Positions 1-8,471 of a stretch of DNA of 64,000 nucleotides are shown here, piece by piece. The notes beneath the pieces were generated by a model that was not told the DNA's origin, searched no databases, and saw nothing but the letters and a program-made list of their open reading frames with translations. The stretch is from AV40 sp963817335 (lineage in GTDB: Bacteria > Verrucomicrobiota > Verrucomicrobiia > Chthoniobacterales > UBA10450). The position numbers and the translations under genes are program-made. Numbering within the stretch: position 1 is the first letter of the stretch; every line of letters begins with the position of its first letter. The DNA is taken from positions 186,001 through 250,000 of the forward strand of contig CAWFNX010000004.1 of NCBI GenBank assembly GCA_963817335.1. Direction: 5' to 3'.

Positions 1-2
1 CT

Positions 3-1685
3 ACCGCAGTCATCCCTGAAAAGAGCATCGCGGTGTTGCCGTTTGAAAATCTGAGCGACAACAAAGAGAACGCGTTCTTTGCCGACGGCGTGCAAGACGA
101 GATCCTGACCGCTTTGGCCAAGGTGGCGGATCTGAAAGTGATTAGTCGCACCAGCGTGATGCAATATCGCAACGCGGGCGCGCGCAATCTGCGTGAAATC
201 GGCCAGCAACTTGGGGTCGCTCATGTTCTGGAGGGAAGCGTGCAGCGGGCAGCGAACAAAATCCGCGTGAACGCCCAGCTGATCGATGCCCGCGACGACG
301 CGCATCTCTGGGCGCAAACCTACGATCGCGATCTGGCAGATGTGTTCGCTATTCAAAGCGAGATCGCGCAAACCATCGCCGAACAGTTGAAGGCTCACTT
401 GTCCCCAACCGAAAAGGCGGCTATCGCCGAAGCGCCGACGAAGGATTTGGTGGCGAATGACCTTTTTCGACGAGCGCGGGTGTTGGACGACCAGGTTAAT
501 GATCCTGGATCGGAGCCAGGTTTGATACAGGCAATCAGCCTGCTGGAGGAGGCGGTCAGGCGGGATCCCAATTTCTATCTCGCCTACTGCCTCATCGCCG
601 AAACAAATCTCGATCTTTACTGGGGTGGGTTTGATCACACTCCCGGCCGGAGAGATCGGGCGCTGACCGCTTTACAGCAGGCCGAACGAATTAATCCCGA
701 CGCAGGCGAAGTTCATATGCAGAAAGCCGACTATGCCTACCACGGATTCCGTGACTATGAGACCGCACGGACCGAACTGGAACTCGCGCGCAAATCGTTG
801 CCGAACTCCTCGCGGCTCTTTGTCCTGGCTGGTGCGGTAGACCGCCGACAGGCCCGGTGGGATGATGCGCTCCGCAACTTTGATCGGGCCGTTGAACTGG
901 ACCCGCGTGATCTCAATATTCTACAAGAAACGGGCTCTACCTACGGAGCTCTTCATCGCGTTCCCCAAGCGACCCAATTATTTCAGCAGGCAGTTAATTT
1001 ATCGCCCAAAGATCCTTTCACACGGGTGGCACTGCTGGCTTCGCTTCCCTATCTGGAGAGGGCCGACACCGGTCCACTGCGAGCCGAGCTCAACAACATA
1101 CTGGCGGAGGGTAAGGACGCGGCTTCGCATGTTGCGGTCTTTCTTGTTCAGTGTGCGCTTGCCGAACGTGATCAGGCCGGGGCAGTGCGCGCTCTCGACC
1201 TCATTCCGGCTGAAGGCACGGTGGATTCTCGATACAACATCTCGTGGCCGCGCGACTGGTATGTCGGTTTGGTCGCACATTGTTTCAAGGACAACGACGC
1301 GGCGAAAAAAGCATTCACTTCTGCTCGAACAGCCGCGGCCAAAAACGTTTCCGATCAACCAGACTATGCTGCGGCGTGGGCCATCCTCGGCGCAATTGAC
1401 GCCGGCCTTGGTCGCAAGGACGAAGCCGTCGCGGAAGGAAAGCGCGCTTGTGAATTGCTTCCGCTTTCGAAAGACGCCTGGGACGGAGTAGGCCTCGTCA
1501 GTTATCTCGCTCTGATTTACACCTGGGTCGGAGAAAAGGATCTCGCGCTCGAGCAACTTGCCATCGCGGCCAAAGCACCGAACGGCATCACCTACGGCGA
1601 GCTCAAACTTGACCCAACCTGGGATTCTCTGCGCGGCAATCCGCGATTCGAAAAAATCCTAGCGTCCCTTGCCCCCAAAACCTGA
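3..1685 (+). CDS. TolB-like/TPR protein, 5'-truncated by window edge
   Basis: The frame is open from base 3, so the first visible methionine (GTG at 33) is internal and the true start lies left of the window. The visible N-terminus carries the COG5616 TolB-like signature (KSIAVLPFEN, then FFADGVQDEILTALAKV, then a VLEGSVQR block). This is followed by TPR-type helical repeats from about residue 150 to the end (for example AVELDPRDLNILQETGSTYG). The family usually couples a sensory or DNA-binding N-terminus to this domain and works in signalling or envelope assembly; its substrate is unknown. It is a clear paralogue of the complete gene at 9962-11989, which has transmembrane segments before the same domain, so the missing part here is probably membrane-anchored too. 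Confidence 0.85.
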   Translation, partial: TAVIPEKSIAVLPFENLSDNKENAFFADGVQDEILTALAKVADLKVISRTSVMQYRNAGARNLREIGQQLGVAHVLEGSVQRAANKIRVNAQLIDARDDAHLWAQTYDRDLADVFAIQSEIAQTIAEQLKAHLSPTEKAAIAEAPTKDLVANDLFRRARVLDDQVNDPGSEPGLIQAISLLEEAVRRDPNFYLAYCLIAETNLDLYWGGFDHTPGRRDRALTALQQAERINPDAGEVHMQKADYAYHGFRDYETARTELELARKSLPNSSRLFVLAGAVDRRQARWDDALRNFDRAVELDPRDLNILQETGSTYGALHRVPQATQLFQQAVNLSPKDPFTRVALLASLPYLERADTGPLRAELNNILAEGKDAASHVAVFLVQCALAERDQAGAVRALDLIPAEGTVDSRYNISWPRDWYVGLVAHCFKDNDAAKKAFTSARTAAAKNVSDQPDYAAAWAILGAIDAGLGRKDEAVAEGKRACELLPLSKDAWDGVGLVSYLALIYTWVGEKDLALEQLAIAAKAPNGITYGELKLDPTWDSLRGNPRFEKILASLAPKT

Positions 1686-1787
1686 CGCTCGGCGCGTTTT
1701 CATTTGTAGTTCGGCTTTGGGCTTCTTGGCAGAAATACGGTGATTGTTGTCATTGCTGCCATGCCACTGTAAATAGAAGATTGATGC

Positions 1788-2678
1788 ATGAATGCACAAT
1801 CTGACTTGAAGCAAACACTCCTGACTGCACTGGTATTGTTGATTCCCGTCGCAATTTTCATCGCCGCGGCGCCGACCGATAACAGTTCATTAAAACCGCC
1901 AGACAAAGATCCAATCCCGGTTGCGTTTTTGATCTCAGACCACGCGGTGGTGATCGATTTCTGCGGCCCGTGGGAAGTTTTTCAGGATGTTAACGTTCCA
2001 AGCCGGCAGGACATGCCGTTCCGGCTTTACACGGTAGCTGAGACCAAGAAACCGATCCGGACCAGCGGTGGGATGCAAATTATTCCCGATTACACAATCG
2101 CCGATGCGCCCACGCCGAAAGTCATCGTGATTCCGGCACAAAGCGAGCCGAGTGAAGCAGTGTTGGAGTGGATCCGTAAATCGTCGAAGACGACCGACGT
2201 CACAATGTCGGTTTGCACCGGCGCGTTTGTGCTCGCCAAGACCGGACTGCTCGATGGCAAGTCGGCCACGACCTATCACGGCGCGTTCGGACGTTTCGCC
2301 ATGAAGTTTCCGAATATCGATTTGAAACGCGGCGCGCGATTCGTGGAGAACGGCAATCTTGCCACCGCTGGCGGACTTTCGTCGGGAATCGATCTCGCGC
2401 TGCGAGTGGTCGAGCGTTACTACGGCCGCGAGATCGCAGCCAAAACGGCTTACAACATGGAGTATCAGGGGCAGGGCTGGATGAATGCGGATTCGAACCA
2501 GACTTATGCCGCGATGCCCGTCTCCACCGCCGAACATCCACTCTGTCAGGTTTGCGGAATGGACGTGGATCCAAAGATTGCGGCGAAGTCGGTTTACAAA
2601 GGCACGACCTACTATTTTTGTTCGGATGACGACAAGAAAACATTCGACACCGCGCCGGAGAAATTCACGAGCCAGTGA
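1788..2678 (+). CDS. DJ-1/PfpI domain fused to YHS metal-binding domain, membrane-anchored
   Basis: The protein has 296 residues. A hydrophobic segment at about 10-28 acts as signal or anchor. A DJ-1/PfpI fold follows at about 43-225 with the nucleophile elbow SVCTGAF (Cys143), as in the amidotransferase half of GlxA regulators. A C-terminal YHS domain at about 250-295 carries Cys residues (CQVCGMDVDP and YYFCSDDD), typical of copper- or metal-handling proteins. The YHS domain suggests metal sensing or a periplasmic redox role, but this is inference. The next gene encodes a GlxA-type regulator with the same DJ-1 domain, so the two probably arose by duplication and may work together. The stop codon lies in a GTGAC heptad repeat tract. 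Confidence 0.85.
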   Translation: MNAQSDLKQTLLTALVLLIPVAIFIAAAPTDNSSLKPPDKDPIPVAFLISDHAVVIDFCGPWEVFQDVNVPSRQDMPFRLYTVAETKKPIRTSGGMQIIPDYTIADAPTPKVIVIPAQSEPSEAVLEWIRKSSKTTDVTMSVCTGAFVLAKTGLLDGKSATTYHGAFGRFAMKFPNIDLKRGARFVENGNLATAGGLSSGIDLALRVVERYYGREIAAKTAYNMEYQGQGWMNADSNQTYAAMPVSTAEHPLCQVCGMDVDPKIAAKSVYKGTTYYFCSDDDKKTFDTAPEKFTSQ

Positions 2679-2700
2679 CAAGTGACGGGTGACGAGTGAT
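2675..2700. repeat. GTGAC heptad repeat tract
   Basis: Four heptamers of consensus RGTGACN lie in tandem. The tract supplies the TGA stop of the preceding DJ-1/YHS gene. Confidence 0.8.
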
Positions 2701-2703
2701 CAG

Positions 2704-2728
2704 GTAGCGGCGATTGACCTCAATCGCC
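2704..2728 (+). repeat. REP hairpin with GTAG foot
   Basis: GTAG is followed by the perfect stem GGCGATTG/CAATCGCC with loop ACCT. The same unit recurs at 3774, 52508, 55233 and 55352. Confidence 0.85.
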
Positions 2729-2737
2729 ACCTCGAAA

Positions 2738-3787
2738 ATGAAACGCACCCTTAATAAGGACAGAGTTTCCCTCCCACAGCTAACTCGGCGGATTGTTTTC
2801 GCCGCCGGGCCGGGAACAGAAATTCTCGACCTGGTGGGGCCACTTCAGGTTTTCGCCCGCGCTTCGGACATGTACTGCCGCGAAAATCCGGGCGCGCGGC
2901 CAATTTACTCGATCGAAGTGGCGAGCATTTCTTCAGGCCGCTCGCTCCGCGCGAACTGCGGGTTGAGCTTTGCCGCGCACAAAATATTTCGCCAAGCGGG
3001 TGGAAAGATCGACACCCTGCTCGTTGCCGGCGGTGATGCGATCGAGCGGAATGAGATAAGCGCCGAAGCGGTGCGTTGGCTAAAAAGGGCCGCTGTGAAA
3101 TGCCGGCGGGTCGGTTCAGTTTGCACTGGTGCGATGCTGCTCGCGCGAGCGGGACTCCTCGATGGCCGCCGCGCGACAACCCATTGGAATTGGTGCGAAG
3201 TCCTCGTTCGCCGCGCGCCGCGGACTGACGTCGACCCCGATCCCATCTTTGTTCGCGACGAAAATGTTTACACGTCAGCCGGGGTCACGGCCGGAATGGA
3301 TCTCGCGCTGGCGTTAGTTGAAGAAGACCACGGTTCAAGCCTGGCCTTGCAGGTGGCGCGCAACCTGGTGCTTTACTTGCGCCGTCCCGGCGGACAATCG
3401 CAATTCAGCGCCGCGCTGTCGTTGCAAGCGACGGATCGCAAACCGCTGCGTGAGCTCGAAGCCTGGGTGCTCGATAATTTGCGGAAGCCACTCACCGTGC
3501 CAGTTCTCGCGCAACGGGTGTCGATGAGTCCGCGCAATTTCGCGCGTGTCTTCAGCCAGGAAATGAAAACTACGCCGGCGAAGTTTATCGAGCGTCTCCG
3601 GGTCGAAGCTGCGCGACGCCGGTTGGAAGAAAGTCAGAACAGCATGGAAACGATCGCGAGCGAGTGCGGCTTCGGGAACGTCAACTCGATGCGCAACGTG
3701 TTTCAGCGCGCGCTAAAAATTCCGCCGGGCCAATATCGTCGCCATTTTCGGCACGCCAAACGACGGCGTTCAGGTAGGGGCGATTGA
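2738..3787 (+). CDS. GlxA family transcriptional regulator (DJ-1/PfpI + AraC HTH)
   Basis: The protein has 349 residues. The N-terminal DJ-1/PfpI-like domain (about 15-205) has the elbow SVCTGAML. The C-terminal AraC/XylS domain (about 225-340) has two helix-turn-helix motifs, including LAQRVSMSPRNFARVF and IASECGFGNVNSMRNVF. It is a DNA-binding regulator, possibly of the upstream paralogous DJ-1/YHS gene on the same strand; that target is inference. I chose ATG 2738 over the upstream TTG at 2714 because the TTG lies inside a REP hairpin. The stop TGA (3785-3787) lies within a second REP, which therefore encodes the last residues. Confidence 0.9.
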   Translation: MKRTLNKDRVSLPQLTRRIVFAAGPGTEILDLVGPLQVFARASDMYCRENPGARPIYSIEVASISSGRSLRANCGLSFAAHKIFRQAGGKIDTLLVAGGDAIERNEISAEAVRWLKRAAVKCRRVGSVCTGAMLLARAGLLDGRRATTHWNWCEVLVRRAPRTDVDPDPIFVRDENVYTSAGVTAGMDLALALVEEDHGSSLALQVARNLVLYLRRPGGQSQFSAALSLQATDRKPLRELEAWVLDNLRKPLTVPVLAQRVSMSPRNFARVFSQEMKTTPAKFIERLRVEAARRRLEESQNSMETIASECGFGNVNSMRNVFQRALKIPPGQYRRHFRHAKRRRSGRGD

Positions 3788-3799
3788 CCCCAATCGCCC
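3774..3799 (+). repeat. REP hairpin with GTAG foot overlapping a stop codon
   Basis: GTAG is followed by a 9 bp stem GGGCGATTG/CAATCGCCC with loop ACCC. The stem contains the TGA stop of the GlxA-type gene. Confidence 0.85.
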
Positions 3800-3804
3800 T
3801 GCTC

Positions 3805-4206
3805 TCATTGCTGTTTCTCACTCGATTTCGCCCAGGCGGCCTCGCGTGCAGCTTTGTACTTTTCCCCGAAATCTTTGGTCGTGAACACTCCGGCTTCCTT
3901 ATCAAAAATAATCCCATTTCGATTAGCGCCGCCGATTTTCAGGAGGTACTTCTGGTCGTGAGGGTCGATAAAACCTTCAGTTTTGTTGAACATTTCCCGT
4001 TGGCTCACGCCGTCGGCGAAGGTGACCATCACGTCGAAGCCATGCCAATGGTAGAGTTTTTTGTAGCCCACATAATCGTCCCATTTCCCGGCCGGCTTGC
4101 CATAACGATGATCGATCTGCGCTTCGGTTTCGCCGACTCGAGCGTGCATCGAGTTCGGGCAAACAAATAATCCGCAGATAAGAGCTAGGAACGTTGTGGT
4201 TTTCAT
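3805..4206 (-). CDS. Small secreted protein of unknown function
   Basis: The protein has 133 residues with an N-terminal signal peptide (MKTTTFLALICGLFVCPNS). The mature part is soluble and charged, with the motif ETEAQIDHRYGKP near the N-terminus. This resembles outlier small periplasmic proteins in soil Verrucomicrobia that begin with an 'IxxRYG' segment. I do not recognise a family with a known function. It is convergent with the GlxA-type regulator, with 17 bp between the stops. Confidence 0.7.
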   Translation of the reverse strand: MKTTTFLALICGLFVCPNSMHARVGETEAQIDHRYGKPAGKWDDYVGYKKLYHWHGFDVMVTFADGVSQREMFNKTEGFIDPHDQKYLLKIGGANRNGIIFDKEAGVFTTKDFGEKYKAAREAAWAKSSEKQQ

Positions 4207-4328
4207 CGTGATTTAACAGCGACTCATTACAAAGCCATATAGCGTGTGGTCAGCCACCGCACCCTTACTCATTACGCGCTAATCGACAATGGCAATTCCG
4301 ATTGGCGCAGCGGCAACGGTCGTTGCCA

Positions 4329-4508
4329 TCAATTACTGGGGCGCGTGGTGCCGTGCGGCATCTCCGAAGGCAGGCCGGTCCCCTGTTGACGGGGCGCCGT
4401 GGAGCTGGTCGTCGTCGTTGTTGTTGTCGTTTCAGTCTTATTTGACGAGCACGAACTCAAAATTACGGGCGCCAGGGTCACCACGAGAAAGAACGTCAGT
4501 CTCTTCAT
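4329..4508 (-). CDS. Thr-rich small lipoprotein, copy 1
   Basis: The protein has 59 residues. The signal peptide MKRLTFFLVVTLAPVILSSC ends in a lipobox (LSSC), then SSNKTETTTT and a GTGLPSEM tail. It is paralogous to the gene at 6269-6439: both share SC-x-SSKTE/NKTE-poly-Thr-GTGLPS. ATG 4508 was chosen because it directly precedes the lipoprotein signal. The frame stays open to 4547, and the 50 bp upstream are strongly conserved with copy 2, including 21 identical bases. The leader is therefore either regulatory or an N-terminal extension. Function is unknown; an outer-membrane location is inferred from the lipobox. Confidence 0.7.
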   Translation of the reverse strand: MKRLTFFLVVTLAPVILSSCSSNKTETTTTTTTTSSTAPRQQGTGLPSEMPHGTTRPSN

Positions 4509-4628
4509 AAGTAATCCAATTGATGTCGGAGCCGGTGGCAAAAGCAATTCCGAATTCAGATGGGCCCCTTCTTATCCGGACTGGCGCAGGGCTGATTAAA
4601 ACTGTTCGTTGTGGTGAACCAACGCCTT

Positions 4629-6119
4629 TTAGGCGGCCAGCGCTTCCGGCTCTTTCGCTGCTGGCCTCGTTTCGACATTTTCGATGTATTTACGGGTGGC
4701 GTCCGGCAACTCATGCCAGATCCGATAGGCAACCAGCCCGCCAATCAGCGCGAACGGCATCAAAAAAACAGGCCACCACTGCCAGCCGTGATGCGTCACA
4801 AGGTATCCAACTCCGAGCGACTGCACTCCGCTCCCAAGATAAACGAATCCGTCCACGATTCCCGAAGCGGTCGCGGTTGCTTTGCGTCCGCCGAAATCCG
4901 CTGATGCAGTTCCCGACATCAACGAATGAACGCCGGTGACGGCCGCAACAATCAATAACGCCGCGATGCCAACCAGAAACGGCAGCGCAAAAAGATTCAT
5001 AGCCATCACCGCGGCCATCATCAGCATGAAAGCGCAAAAAATCGCTGCGGGTGGTCCGCGGCGCGATTGGAAAAACTTGTCCGATATCAACCCGCCCGCG
5101 AATCCGCCGATAATTCCGAACACGCACAACAACAATCCCCAGTTCGCCAGGATACTTTCCGCGCCCGGCTGCTTAACGTCGTGCCCGAAAATCGTGTACC
5201 ATTGCATGATCCCGTTGCGTAAGACGCCGGCGGTGAGCTCGACGAAAGCGAACATTAAAATCAACGGATTCAGGAAAACTTTCTTGAGTAAGTCAAACGT
5301 GGTGTATTCCTCATGCATGTGACCGGAAGACGCATCATGGGTATCGAGATAGGGAAAGCCGGCGTGCTCGGGAGTCTCTTTGATTAGCCAAAAATCCAGT
5401 AGCGCCCATCCGATCAGAATTGCGGCTGGAATAAAAAACACCGCCCAGGTCGCGTCGATTGTTTGACCGTCCGTGTTAAAAACGCTGCGAATAAAATTCG
5501 TAACCGCGTCGGAATGCGCAGGGGCCTTTGCTTTCGTCGCGTTGATTACAGCCTGGCCCCAATCGAATGCGAAATAAACGCCGAGCGAAATTAACGTTCC
5601 GAAAATCGCGCCGAACACTCCGCGCTCACGCACATGAAACCAGTTTGCCTTCACTTTGATGATCGAGACGGCGCCGTAACTTTGGAAGTACATGTTCACC
5701 GCGTAGACCACGGAAAAAACCCCGAGCAGTTTCATCTGAAGGCGATTTGTTAATACCATCCAGGTGATCACGCCCAGGGCGACGTTTGCGATCGATGCGC
5801 CGATCGCAGCGATGAGGATCCCTCGTTTGCCTCCGATCTTGTCGACCAGTGGCCCATTGACCAGAAACGAAAACGCGTAGGTAATCGTGCCGGCGGCAAA
5901 GATCAGGCCGAAATCTTCGTTCGACATCAGCGCGCCGAGGGAATTCTTGGCCACGGTCAAGTTGTAACGTCCCATGTAAAGGAACGCGTAAGTCATCCCG
6001 AGCGGGAACCAGTTGATGAACCGGCGGCTCAAAAACCACGGTCCGTGTTTCAACGGGTTGTTATAAAAATAAATACCGACGACCAGCGCGAGACAGATGA
6101 AAACGATGCTGAGCGACAT
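4629..6119 (-). CDS. MFS transporter, organophosphate:phosphate antiporter-like
   Basis: The protein has 496 residues and about 12 transmembrane segments. The N-terminal block YMGRYNLTVAKNSLG and the loop GPLVDKIGGKRG match the GlpT/UhpT/UhpC-type (OPA) branch of the MFS, which exchanges sugar or glycerol phosphates for phosphate. The substrate cannot be read from the sequence. The C-terminus is a short cytoplasmic tail. The gene lies between two paralogous small lipoproteins on the same strand, which suggests joint duplication or a linked function. Confidence 0.85.
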   Translation of the reverse strand: MSLSIVFICLALVVGIYFYNNPLKHGPWFLSRRFINWFPLGMTYAFLYMGRYNLTVAKNSLGALMSNEDFGLIFAAGTITYAFSFLVNGPLVDKIGGKRGILIAAIGASIANVALGVITWMVLTNRLQMKLLGVFSVVYAVNMYFQSYGAVSIIKVKANWFHVRERGVFGAIFGTLISLGVYFAFDWGQAVINATKAKAPAHSDAVTNFIRSVFNTDGQTIDATWAVFFIPAAILIGWALLDFWLIKETPEHAGFPYLDTHDASSGHMHEEYTTFDLLKKVFLNPLILMFAFVELTAGVLRNGIMQWYTIFGHDVKQPGAESILANWGLLLCVFGIIGGFAGGLISDKFFQSRRGPPAAIFCAFMLMMAAVMAMNLFALPFLVGIAALLIVAAVTGVHSLMSGTASADFGGRKATATASGIVDGFVYLGSGVQSLGVGYLVTHHGWQWWPVFLMPFALIGGLVAYRIWHELPDATRKYIENVETRPAAKEPEALAA

Positions 6120-6268
6120 TTTCTAGATGGACAGAATTAACAGGATCCGACCCGCCATCGGCAAGTTACCGCCGATCAGTTTGAGGCTAAATTTATGAAC
6201 CCTGGATCGTCGTGGCGAGAGCCAACTTTAATGTCACGCAATTGTAACATTCGGCCGACGGTGAATCC

Positions 6269-6439
6269 TCACATTCCCCCGTGTCCGTAGTTCTGTTGCG
6301 AAGGTAGACCGGTTCCGTGTTGGTGACTGGAGGTCGTGCCGGGTGTCGTGGTGGTTGTAGTTTCTGTCTTACTGGAAGCGCATGACGCCAAAATTAGACA
6401 GCTCATCGTAACAGCCAGGAGGCGCGCTAGGATCCTCAT
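6269..6439 (-). CDS. Thr-rich small lipoprotein, copy 2
   Basis: The protein has 56 residues. The signal peptide MRILARLLAVTMSCLILASC has a lipobox (LASC), followed by ASSKTETTTTTT and GTGLPSQQ, with a His/Gly tail. It is a paralogue of 4329-4508 on the other side of the MFS gene. The 50 bp before the ATG are conserved with copy 1. Function unknown. Confidence 0.7.
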   Translation of the reverse strand: MRILARLLAVTMSCLILASCASSKTETTTTTTPGTTSSHQHGTGLPSQQNYGHGGM

Positions 6440-6519
6440 AATTCTGCCATTGGATGTTGGAGGCGGTTGCAAAAGCAATTCCGAATTCAACGCTCAACGT
6501 CCGGGGCTTTGTTTCCGCT

Positions 6520-7599
6520 TCAAGGCTGAAACAGCCAGTTCCCGATATCGCTCAGTTTTGTGCAGCCGCAGAGCAACATCGCTTCATCGAGTTCTCGGCG
6601 AAGGATTTCTAAAACCTGAACCGCTCCTTGTTCGCCGGCAACGCACAGTCCCCACAAAATCGGTCGGCCGACCATCACTGCCCGCGCGCCGAGCGCGATC
6701 GCTTTGATCACATCACTTCCGCGCCGAATTCCGCCGTCGACATAAATTTCACAACGATCGCCCGCAGCATCGACAATGTGCGACAACACATCACAAGTTG
6801 CCGGCGCAGTGTCGAGTTGGCGGCCGCCATGGTTCGAGACGACGACCGCCTTGGCGCCGTGTTCAGTGGCGCGGCGCGCATCGTCACCGCGACAGACACC
6901 CTTGACGATTACCGGCAAACGCGTGCAGCCGCACAACCAATCGAGATCATCGAAGCTCAGGTCCGATTTAAAGTTGTCGCGAACATAGGCCGCCAGGCCT
7001 GATCCGCTGACTTCCGGGATCGTCCCCTTCCCCAACGGGGCAAGGTTTTCAACCGCCAAACCCGTCGGCAAGGTGAACCGGTTGCGTGCGTCCCGTTCCC
7101 GGGTTCCCAAGCCCGGCGCGTCAACCGTCAGGACGATTGCCTCCGCTCCGGCCGCTTCCGCCCGCTGGACCAGGGCTCGGGTGACTTCGCGGTCCTTATA
7201 TATATAGAGCTGGAACCAGCGTGGACTCGCCGATTGGGCAAAAACCGTCTCCATCGCGGTGTTCGAAAGCGAGCTCAGGATAAACAACGTGCCGGCAGCC
7301 TTGGCCGCCTTGGCAGCAGCGATCTCGCCGTCCGGGCAAGCGAGTTTGTGAAAAGCAGTCGGGGCGATCGCGATCGGCATGGAAACATGATGCCCGAGGA
7401 GAGTTGTTGTCATTTCGCGCGGTCCGACTCCCGCCAGCACGCGATAGTAAAGTTTTAATCTTTCCCAGCCCGCGACGTTTTCCCGCAGCGTGATTTCATC
7501 AAGCGCCCCGCCTTCGTAATAGTCGCAGATCTCCTTTGAGAGGATGTCTCGCGCAGCGCCCGCATAATCCGCAATGTTTAACAGCGGTTCTTTATTCAC
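6520..7599 (-). CDS. FMN-dependent alpha-hydroxyacid oxidase/dehydrogenase (lactate/glycolate oxidase family)
   Basis: The protein has 359 residues. The family's FMN and substrate motifs are visible: APTAFHKLACPDGE, the active-site SNHGGRQLD with the catalytic His, and the phosphate-binding DGGIRRGSDVIKAIALGA and VMVGRP. The enzyme oxidises an L-2-hydroxy acid such as lactate or glycolate; the sequence does not decide which. GTG 7599 was chosen because family proteins start just before LLNIADY and the upstream YedE-type gene ends only 4 bp earlier. It is thus the last gene of a three-gene unit with the YeeE/YedE pair. Longer starts would overlap that gene. Confidence 0.88.
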   Translation of the reverse strand: MNKEPLLNIADYAGAARDILSKEICDYYEGGALDEITLRENVAGWERLKLYYRVLAGVGPREMTTTLLGHHVSMPIAIAPTAFHKLACPDGEIAAAKAAKAAGTLFILSSLSNTAMETVFAQSASPRWFQLYIYKDREVTRALVQRAEAAGAEAIVLTVDAPGLGTRERDARNRFTLPTGLAVENLAPLGKGTIPEVSGSGLAAYVRDNFKSDLSFDDLDWLCGCTRLPVIVKGVCRGDDARRATEHGAKAVVVSNHGGRQLDTAPATCDVLSHIVDAAGDRCEIYVDGGIRRGSDVIKAIALGARAVMVGRPILWGLCVAGEQGAVQVLEILRRELDEAMLLCGCTKLSDIGNWLFQP

Positions 7600-7603
7600 G
7601 ACC

Positions 7604-8023
7604 CTAGCGATCAGAGTTGCAGAATCGCTGGGCCAATACCATCCCGATTGCCATTGCAGGCACAAACACGATGGCTTCCAGCCGTAGTGCGCCGAGGTTC
7701 GCCAGAGCAGGCCCGGGACAAAAGCCACCGAGTCCCCAGCCCACGCCGAAGATGGCCGCGCCGGTTACCAGCCGGCCATCAATCCGTGCAGATTCAGTTG
7801 AGGGAAGTTTGCAGCCTTCCACCGGGGCGCGCCGCAGCACTAGCATTCCAGTTCCGTAAACCGCTACCGCACCGGCCATAACAAAAACCAATGCCGGATC
7901 CCATTTGCCGAACACATCGAGAAATCCGATGACCCGCGCCGGATCAGTCATGCCCGAAATCGCGAGTCCTGTCCCGAAAAGACCGCCCGCGATCAAAATC
8001 ATAATGAGCTTCGCCGGTTTCAT
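7604..8023 (-). CDS. YeeE/YedE-family membrane protein, second half-transporter
   Basis: The protein has 139 residues and about four transmembrane helices, with the conserved GGFCPGPALANLG motif carrying the family Cys. YeeE/YedE (DUF395) proteins import sulfur compounds such as thiosulfate. Half-size members occur as adjacent pairs that together match a full-length transporter. ATG 8023 overlaps the stop of the partner gene (ATGA), showing translational coupling. It is followed after 4 bp by the hydroxyacid oxidase. Confidence 0.85.
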   Translation of the reverse strand: MKPAKLIMILIAGGLFGTGLAISGMTDPARVIGFLDVFGKWDPALVFVMAGAVAVYGTGMLVLRRAPVEGCKLPSTESARIDGRLVTGAAIFGVGWGLGGFCPGPALANLGALRLEAIVFVPAMAIGMVLAQRFCNSDR

Positions 8024-8442
8024 CCGCTTAGCCGGTTGTAAATGAACACCGAGACCATTGCGACCGCGATGAAGATGAACGTCGCGGCAATCGAATCCTT
8101 CTGTGCTGTCCCGACGCCGCAAACACCGTGACCGCTGGTGCATCCTCCGCCAAGTCTCGTTCCGAATCCGACGAGAAAACCGGCGATTGCCGTCACTGCG
8201 ATCGGGCGCATTGGCCGGAATAATGCCGTGTTCTCCCAGAGCGAAAAGCTCAGGGCCGCTCCGCCGATCAAACCGATCAGAAAAACAATCCGCCAACCTT
8301 TGTCTGGTGTACCCGGCACTAGGACGCGGCCGAATACTCCGGAAATACCGGGAATTTTTCCAGTAAGAGCGGTCGCAATCAGGCTCGCGAGACCAATCAA
8401 GCAGCCGCCAAGGAGTGCATGCCAGTAATTGTAGTTCGCCAT
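8020..8442 (-). CDS. YeeE/YedE-family membrane protein, first half-transporter
   Basis: The protein has 140 residues and about four transmembrane helices, with the signature GGGCTSGHGVCG whose Cys residues are thought to relay the sulfur substrate. It forms the first half of a split YeeE/YedE transporter with the gene at 7604-8023 (ATGA overlap). Family knowledge points to thiosulfate or other sulfur uptake; a partner sulfurtransferase is not visible nearby. Confidence 0.87.
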   Translation of the reverse strand: MANYNYWHALLGGCLIGLASLIATALTGKIPGISGVFGRVLVPGTPDKGWRIVFLIGLIGGAALSFSLWENTALFRPMRPIAVTAIAGFLVGFGTRLGGGCTSGHGVCGVGTAQKDSIAATFIFIAVAMVSVFIYNRLSG

Positions 8443-8471
8443 TACTTCTGCCTGGAAACCAGGCCGCGAGC

